From Athripsodes cinereus (taxonomy: Eukaryota > Arthropoda > Insecta > Trichoptera > Leptoceridae), in assembly GCA_947579605.1 (NCBI GenBank), contig OX388305.1, forward strand, positions 30,021,542 to 30,085,541: a DNA stretch of 64,000 nucleotides. The letters run 5' to 3'. The position numbers and the translations under genes were made by a program. The notes under the pieces are model-generated. The model was given only the letters and a program-made list of their open reading frames with translations. It was not told the DNA's origin and searched no databases. This document shows positions 57,240 through 64,000 of the stretch, one piece after another; within the stretch, counting starts at the first letter, position 1; every line of letters starts with the position of its first letter.

Positions 57240-58438
57240 TATAATTATTATTATTATTTGGATGATTTGTAAAGCGCCGTTTTGTGAAAAAAAATCCACC
57301 TCAAGGGCGCTCTTTGCTAACTAAGGTTGTGCTTGAATTATTCCGTGAGATTTCTTGAATAGATAAGTTTTCAGTTGGTTCTTGAAACGAGATATGTCCT
57401 GCGTTTCTCTGATCGTTTGTGGAAGCCTGTTTCAGACTACAGGTGCAGATATTGCAAAGGCACGCTCCACGTACACTGGTTTCGATACAGTACTGGTCAC
57501 CTCCAATTTAGTTGTTATATCTTGACAAGACCTAAGTGTTGTCTGTCTATGACTTAACGCCTGTCTACCACAGAGTTCCATGATATATTCTGGTGCCATA
57601 GCATGAAGTGCCTTAAATACTGTCAAACACACTTTAAATTCAACTCTCTCCGGACATCTGAGCCAGTGAAGAGATTGAAGGGTGGCAGATATGTGTGAAG
57701 AGCGATTCAGTTGATAAATGAAACATGCAGCCGCATTAAAAACGGACTGAATTCTCTGGAGTTGATATTGTGGAAGATTTGCGAGGATGCCATTGCAGTA
57801 ATCCAATCGTGATACGACGAATGAGTTAATTATGGTTTTAGCTCCGTCGGTTAATATATTTTTCCTTATATTCTTGAGCTGCCTTAAAGTATAGAAACCA
57901 CTACTAACAGTAGATGATATGTGTTTCTCCATCGTAAGGGCGTTATCAAGATGCGCTCCGAGGAACTTAACGTGGTTAGATGGGACTATGTCCACGTTTT
58001 GTACACGAATAGGGTCAGCGTTTATGAGATGTTGTCTTCGTGGAGACACTATCCAGAGAAATTCAGTTTTGGTGGGATTGATTTTAAGCATATTGTTAGA
58101 CATCCAGGATGAAATGTCCGTTATGCACGAAACGACTTCTTGCTCAAGAGCAGATTTGGATTCCGGGGTGCATGATTTAAAGAAAATGCGATCGTCTGCA
58201 TAACAATATGTTGTAAAGCCTAAGTTTTGAATAACATACTCTTATTGATTCGTGTATAAGTTGAACAAGATTGGTCCAAGAACAGAACCCTGTGGAACTC
58301 CATATAACGTTGAGTGTTTTCTGGATGTTGTGTTATTAAATTTGACTTCATATTCTCGGTTGGTAGTAATAGCAATGTTTGAAACATGACAAAATGTTAG
58401 TCCACAATAGGTACCACTCAGGTACTGACTTATGTATG
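57240..58438 (-). mobile_element. CR1-like LINE reverse transcriptase fragment
   Basis: In minus sense: TLYGVPQGSVLGPILFNLY, an in-frame TAA, then TYCYADDRIFFKSC (the catalytic YADD), ISSWMSNNMLKINPTKTEFL, VKFLGAHLDNALTMEKHISS, VVSRLDYCNGILANLPQYQL and LHWLRCPERVEFKVCLTVFK. This is the order of CR1-like ORF2 palm and thumb. The 3' end next to an (ATT)n run at 57238 carries the GGCGCTTTACAAAT-type tail. It is 5'-truncated and inserted in the old LINE. Confidence 0.8.
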
Positions 58439-58546
58439 CAAGTGAAAGTTGGACGTGGTTGAAGAGAGACAAAAGTGGAATAAATGGTGTGCGGTTGAAA
58501 TAACGGAGTAGTGTTTGGTAAACAATGTGAGATAGAGAGAAGAATG

Positions 58547-59563
58547 TTGAAATATCTTTATTTTTTTTCTCGGATATTTCAGGAGTCCAAGGACTCCTAT
58601 TTATCCGTTTGGGTGAAAAATTTATTAATATTTGGACTCTCTCTAGTCTAAGACCACTATGCCAGTGTTGGCATTTCCGATCATACCACGTCAGTGGGCG
58701 GGGGACCCGGCTGACGTAGCTGATCCCATCTTGAGACCCACACATCCACGAATGAGCGTGAAGCGTTTGTGGCATTTAAAAACACTTCCCCAAACCAGAT
58801 GGGTCGAGGAGTGTCAACAGTCATACCCAGAATCATTTCCTCTCTTGCATCCATCATCAAAGGGCATTCCCAAAGAATATGTTCCGCATATTGAGCTCCT
58901 GTCCCACATGTGCACCATGGATTATCGGTCAATGCTAGCTCAAAAAGTTTACCTCTTAACTGGCCATGTCCAGTGATGAGCTGTACAGAAAAATGGTCAA
59001 GGGACAAGAAGCTCATTCTCAGTCTTTCACGGACATCTGGAAAGAACTTGTAGACAGGTCTACCCGTTCCTCCAGTGGTCCATCTGTCTTGCCAAACACT
59101 CATTGTTCTCTCACGAATCCTGCCGATTGCCCTAGATATATCCCTTATCCCGGTTCCTGCTTCAACAGGTATACCAAGATGTTCCACACGTCTTCCAGCC
59201 CTGATACCCCGTCGAGCTACACAATCTAAAATTTCGAGATCTGCCGGTAAGACACTAGCAATAACTGGAAGGCCATCACTTGCAGCCGTTCGGTAGGCAC
59301 CCGTTACCGCGAGCAGGGGAAGCCTCTGACCTCTAAGCACAGCGAGGGACACGGTACCCATAGGCAACCTGTGTGACCAAACCCGAGCAGCGTATGTGAT
59401 TTGAGGCACATACGTTCCCCTGTATATAGTCTTCACAGCCCGGCTCTTAAGTCCCCACATTCCTTGAGTGAGTTTTCGCAACGTGAAGAAAAGCACGCTT
59501 GCTTTTGTGGCAATAGCCTTCGCATGTGGGATAAACGAAAATCCCGTATTCAGAGTGACACCC
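58547..59563 (-). mobile_element. R1-like LINE ORF2 C terminus, 13-bp TSD
   Basis: In minus sense: ASVLFFTLRKLTQGMWGLKS, YRGTYVPQITYAARVW, LRGQRLPLLAVTGAYRTAAS, and the cysteine/histidine finger CTCGTGAQYAEHILWECP characteristic of R1-clade ORF2 ends, then a poly-A-like tail. AGAGAGAAGAATG flanks it at 58534-58546 and 59564-59576. The frame is open over the whole fragment. Sites outside rDNA are known for R1-clade relatives. Confidence 0.85.
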
Positions 59564-59934
59564 AGAGAGAAGAATGAGAATATTAAGAGAATAAGCAGAT
59601 GCAAAAGAAATATTGTGAATAGAATAGTTGTAAATAAATTGTAATGGTTTGGAAATGTCAAGCCAATAGACAATGAAAGAATGATGAAGAGTGTTTTCAT
59701 CTGAAAGACGGGGTGTGAGAAAAAATGAACAAACATAAAAAAAATTGGCATGAATGTAGAGGATGTGAAAGAAGCATGTGTAAAGATAGATAAACATGGC
59801 ATTTCTTCTCTCTTCCTACCCCACCTGGGATAGAGGTTATGATAGATTGTTTGTTACTGATACCACACACCATAAAAGAAAATTAAATACATAAAATATA
59901 AATACAAAAACAATATTATTTTCGAAACAAAGGT

Positions 59935-60090
59935 AATGAAGCTTCACTTTACGTTTGCTTGACGATGAAAGCGGAAACTCTCGAAAGCCGGTTCGCAATG
60001 TTAATGAAGTCAACAGTGGAGTAACTTTATATTTTGTTTATTTTATGAATAAATTATTAGTAAGAACTTCCAACAAGTGGTCGATAATTT
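59935..60090 (+). mobile_element. Penelope-like terminal remnant
   Basis: CTTGACGATGAAAGCGG ... CTCGAAAGCCGGTTCGC ... AATGAAGTCAACAGTGGAG resembles the inverted pair at 38222-38403, and AACTTCCAACAAGT near its end resembles the bases after the right arm of the 40385-41269 insert. The hammerhead core is degenerate. Confidence 0.4.
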
Positions 60091-60106
60091 AAACTTTATT
60101 AAATAT

Positions 60107-60287
60107 AAGTTCGTCGGTAGCCTGGAGGTAGAGTCTCGGCCTTATGAACATGAGGTCCGGGGTTCGATCCCAGGTGCCGGCAAACTCCCCTTTCACGACA
60201 CAAGCTTTTAGCTTACTGTGAAAGGTGTATAAGGTTGTATTTGGGTTTATAACAAAAACCCAGATATATCTTTTTAAAAAAAAAAAA
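60107..60287 (+). mobile_element. tRNA-derived SINE, second full copy
   Basis: It is nearly identical to 43988-44177: A-box-like TAGCCTGGAGG, B box GGTTCGATCCC, the same body and a poly-A end. No convincing target duplication is visible. Confidence 0.85.
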
Positions 60288-60827
60288 TTGAAGTACTCTT
60301 GAAATTCGACGCTAGCGCTGAATCACATTGAAATCGAGTGTTGATTTGAAGAAGATGTGAAATCGTGTAAAATTTGAAAATTGGTACTCTTGACGTCGTT
60401 TTGACAGTTACTTGATTTCGTGGGATTGTGTTGAAATCGTCTAACTGTCATTACATACACGATCGCGAGAAAGTAACTTTTTTGAAATCGAGAAGAAGTA
60501 ATTTATTAAATTACTTTTAAAAATGGCTCGTTTGGCATTATTTTTTTATAAATTTGGAAAACCGGCATCAAGTTAATATTCGTCAGCGAAAGAATTTGCG
60601 TAGAATAGCAAGATATTCGCAAAATGTGTCTAGCATGAGTGGTGGGGAATTTATAGTAAATTATAGAATATCAAAAGATATGTTTCAAGAGTAAATTATT
60701 TAGAATTCTTTGTAAGTTGTTTATGCAGCTCATGACTTACATAGGTATACAAGCCAGACATGCATTAGCTGTGGAATTCACATCATAGACGAATTGAAAG
60801 TACACGTTTCATGTATCTACATATATA
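60288..60827. other. Unassigned sequence, possible transposase scrap
   Basis: A short frame near 60560-60695 reads RQRKNLRRIARYSQ ... FIVNYRISKDMFQE, which faintly resembles the start of PIF/Harbinger nuclease proteins. It is too short to assign. The rest shows nothing recognisable. Confidence 0.2.
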
Positions 60828-61050
60828 TCATCATCATCGCCCTCAACGCTCCTCTCGGGAGAACAGGGCAGAAACCAGCCTCATCTATTCAGAGCGTCTC
60901 TTTGCCAATCACGTCACCTCTTCCCACGAAATTCCCTGCGCTCAGATGTCGTTGACACAGGAACAGTGTATTGTGAAAGAGGGACGCTCGGGCCGACGGA
61001 AGAACAGTGCTCTTTTTGGCCAACTATCATTGGGCATTCTCAGAGCATGA
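60828..61050 (-). mobile_element. LINE 3' end fragment
   Basis: ATCATCATCGCCCTCAACGC through GAACAGGGCAGAAACCAGCC matches the inverse of 42990-43165. The (ATC)n edge is the 3' end on the minus strand. Confidence 0.6.
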
Positions 61051-61189
61051 CCCAGCCAGGACCATCTTCTCTCCTGTATCACAGCATCATTTGTGACATG
61101 TTCATACCATTTTAAACTCAAAATCCTCCTAAGACATTAGTTTTCAAAACTTAGTATCTATATATTATATGTAAATTATACTACATACA

Positions 61190-63880
61190 TACATACATAC
61201 CATCACGCCGCTTCCCTCGCGGGGTAGGCAGAAAGGATCGAGCGCCACTTCCTTCTATCCTTGCACACATCCTTCGCTTCCGTCACTGTCATACAATTCC
61301 TCATGCATGCTCTCCTGTTCAACGTGCTCAACACGTGACCGTCCTGTAGGATTTGTTTTAAATGATCTTGGCATTTAATCCTCGGACGTCCACGTCTCCG
61401 AGCACCATTCCTCTCAGACAAATATATCTTTTTAGTCATTCTGTCCTCATTCATTTTTTCCACGTGCCCAAACCATCTTAACTTATTTACATTCATCCTT
61501 GTTATTACACTAACTTTCATTCCACATTCCTTTCGTATCTCACTGTTACGCACACTATCTCTCAGACTTTTACCACACATCCTTCTCAATGATCTCATTT
61601 CAACTGCATTTATGCCACTTTCATCCTTCTTTAACCATGTCCACGTCTCACTTGCATACATAAGTGTTGGCACTAAGATAGCAGAGTGCACCAACCTTTT
61701 AGCTGTGGTGGATATGTTTCTATTTGCAATTATTGGTTGGATTGCACCATTTACCTTATTGCCAGCAACTTTTCTCCTTTCAATATCGCTTTCACACTTC
61801 CCATCTCTCGTGAACAAACTACCTAAGTACACACATTCGTCAACTTGCTCTAACACTTCATTGTCAATCATTACCTGGCATACTGTTCTCTCACTTCCTC
61901 TTTCAAACACCATGATTTTTGTCTTTTTTGCATTCATTCTCAATCCATTAATCGCACAATTTTCATACACACACGTCATCATTCGCTGTAGATCACTTTC
62001 ACTTTCAGCCATCAATACCAAATCATCGGCAAACATTAACGCTCTTACATTCATCCCATTCATATCAACACCTACATTCATTTCTTTCAATGGACGAATA
62101 CAATGATCAATGTATAGGTTAAAAAGCCATGGCGACATCACGCACCCTTGTTTTACTCCTTTTGTCAGTGTGAACCATTCCGACAGGTTATTGTTCACTC
62201 TAACACACGCAGAACTTCCTGTATATAGGGACGCAATGGCGCGAATTAGCCGACTATCCACCCCACACATTGATAATACTTGCCACATTTTCTCACGATC
62301 TACTCTATCATAAGCCTTTTCTAGATCAACAAACGCGCAGAAAAGCTTCTGGTGTTTCTCCAGGAGCTTCTCTGTCACCATTCGCAGGGAGAAGATCTGG
62401 TCCACACACCCTCTACCACTCTGAAAGGCACCTTGCACATCCCATACATTCGTCTCAGTCACTTTTCGAACTCTTTCAATCAATATTCTTGCATACAGTT
62501 TCCCCACCGAGCTCAGCAGACTGATGGCCCGATAACTCCCGCATTCTAGTCTTGACCCCTTTCCTTTGTATAGAGGGCATATCACAGCTTTTCTCCAGTC
62601 TTCTGGCGTGTAACCTTCCCTCCAACACTGGTTAAAGAGTGCATGACACCATTTGAGAGTCCTCAGCCCACTCATACTGATGAATTACGTAGAGATCATA
62701 TCATACCCAACCGCTTTGCCATTCTTCGCTTTCTTCAATGCATTCTTAACCTCATCCATAGTTATTTCTTCATCCCTTGTTTCATTCAAATTTTCCCTTT
62801 CACTTTTCTGGCTTGGATATTCGCCTCCACTTTCAAACAGCTCCTCAAAATATTCTTTCCATCTATTCACAACGTCAACACCATTCATCAACATACTTAC
62901 ATCCCTCTTTATTTCTAATCGCATTCATACTATTCATCTCATTGTTGCTTCTTTTACGCTTAACTTCTTTCCAAAACATTTTCATGTTTTCTTTCACACT
63001 TACCGACAATTTCTTACACTCTTCCTCATCCAATAATTTCTTTTTTTCCTTTATCAGTACCTTAACTACTTTCTTACATCCCTTGTACATTTCTCTAGCA
63101 CTCTCAATTTTTTCTTGATCTAGATAACGTGAAGCTAACACATCCATCCATGCATTCTTCTTCTTCCTAACTGCGTCTTTAACCTCATCATCCCACCATG
63201 CATCACCTTTTTTCCGTCCAATCACAGTTTCTCCACAGATATCTTTTGCACAGTCCACTAGCACTTGCTTCATCACACTCCATCTCTCATCTACACTCAG
63301 TCCATTACCTTCATTTGCATCAAATTTCATTCTCGTTTCTCTTTCATACTTTTCCCTGCACTCCTTCTCGTTCAACTTTTCGACTTTTATCCTCTTAGCT
63401 TTTTCAACTTTATGTGTTTTTGACCGCCAGCCAGAGAACAAGCATATTCTTGAAACCACAAGAAAATGGTCTGTTTCCAGCTCCACACCCCTATACACGC
63501 GCGTGTCAATGGTGGCTTTCCGAAGATTTGAGTCAACACATACATAATCGATTAAAGATCTCTCACACCCTCTCTCCCAAGTAAACAAATGGATATCTTT
63601 GTGCCCAAAAAACGTATTGGACACAAAGAGATCCCATTCCATGCATACCTCAAGCAGTCTTATTCCATTATCATTCACTCTTGCGTCACCGTGATCACCT
63701 AACACGCTTTCATAGTCTCTTCTTCTCACTCCAACCCATCCATTAAAATCTCCAGCCAGTAAAATCCTTTCATTATCATTCTTAGTTTCTGCTATCTTTT
63801 TCACACTATCCCAAAACTCATCCTTCTCTTCTTCTCTAGCATCGTTTCCAGGGCCATAGCCTGCAATTTTACTATCTATG
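61190..63880 (-). mobile_element. Nearly full-length LINE ORF2 (endonuclease + reverse transcriptase), two lesions
   Basis: In minus sense the AP-type endonuclease comes first (ILLAGDFNGWVGVRRRD, HLFTWERGCERSLIDYVCVD, ELETDHFLVV), then a linker, then the RT: VICPLYKGKGSRLECGSYRA, FQSGRGCVDQIFSLR, FCAFVDLEKAYDRVDR, GVKQGCVMSPWLFNLY, LMFADDLVLMAES, and the RWFGHVEKM...RGRPRIK...AYPAREAA tail with stop at 61203 and a (CATA)n end. A frame change near 62900 and an in-frame TAA at about 62685-62687 are the visible breaks; the start of the endonuclease is missing beyond about 63880. It cannot be active as it stands. The clade (RTE/CR1-like) is unresolved. Confidence 0.88.
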
Positions 63881-64000
63881 TATATATTATAGAATATGTA
63901 AACTCTCAAGGTTTGTAAAAATAACAAAATTGTAATTGTGTAATATATAATAATTTTATTGACTATTATACTTGATAATGAAATTATTTAAAAAAATACT

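Larger units (their letters stand above)
56948..59840 (+). mobile_element. Old LINE ORF2 copy, broken by two LINE insertions
   Basis: Pieces at about 56948-57238, 58439-58546 and 59564-59840 read, with many lesions, as the same family as 61190-63880: YVYLGNLGILFARNRKYD, TYVCKXKLDVVEERXK-like and NVEDVKEACVK near a HLG-type end. The gaps hold a CR1-like fragment and an R1-like fragment, both on the minus strand. Confidence 0.65.

Noticed and set aside
58681..59802. 373-codon minus-strand frame taken as one protein
   Set aside because: Codons above 59563 belong to the older LINE outside the 13-bp duplication and are read by chance; only 58681-59563 is R1-like.

Overview
The window is nuclear DNA of an animal, most likely an insect or another arthropod. 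This is inferred from spliced genes whose products match bilaterian families, a BTB domain of the tramtrack/lola type, an AT-rich background and a dense mix of LINE, SINE, hAT, mariner, Mutator-like and Penelope-like sequence. The species cannot be named from the sequence. No prokaryotic features, CRISPR arrays or canonical tRNA/rRNA genes were seen.

Six protein-coding genes can be assembled exon by exon. (1) FBXW5 (+, 4402-11002): nine exons, about 591 aa, F-box plus WD40. (2) PPP1R11/inhibitor-3 (-, 12694-19397): three exons, 119 aa. (3) SUGCT-type CoA-transferase (-, 14877-19113): three exons, 424 aa, lying wholly inside PPP1R11 intron 1 on the same strand. (4) A DDX5/DDX17-like DEAD-box RNA helicase (+, 26056-36845): six coding exons, about 870 aa, with an RS-rich and then Pro/Asn-rich C-terminal extension. 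(5) TBPL1/TRF2, a TBP-related factor (-, 47338-49207): three exons, about 293 aa. (6) A BTB-zinc-finger regulator (+, 53583-55677) with two alternative terminal exons, each carrying its own zinc-finger pair. FBXW5 and PPP1R11 converge, PPP1R11 and the helicase diverge, the helicase and TRF2 converge, and TRF2 and the BTB gene diverge. The genes are not functionally linked beyond several having roles in regulation or gene expression.

Between and inside the genes lies a layered transposon landscape. 2.1-4.2 kb and 19.6-25.9 kb are MITE fields. In the second, a Mutator-like element sits inside a MITE that had itself landed in an older Mutator-like copy. Introns of FBXW5, PPP1R11 and the helicase hold a hAT element, a fold-back mariner and several TIR elements. 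37.7-41.8 kb holds Penelope-like remnants: a GIY-YIG fragment and a near-perfect 412-bp inverted repeat with a hammerhead-like core, the latter inside a LINE inside a hAT element. 51.0-53.4 kb and 56.9-63.9 kb are nested LINEs, hATs and SINEs, ending in a nearly full-length but broken LINE on the minus strand.

Exon boundaries were derived by hand from reading frame, GT/AG (once GC/AG) signals and remembered family alignments, so single-base errors are possible. Transposon clade names are from motif recognition only.
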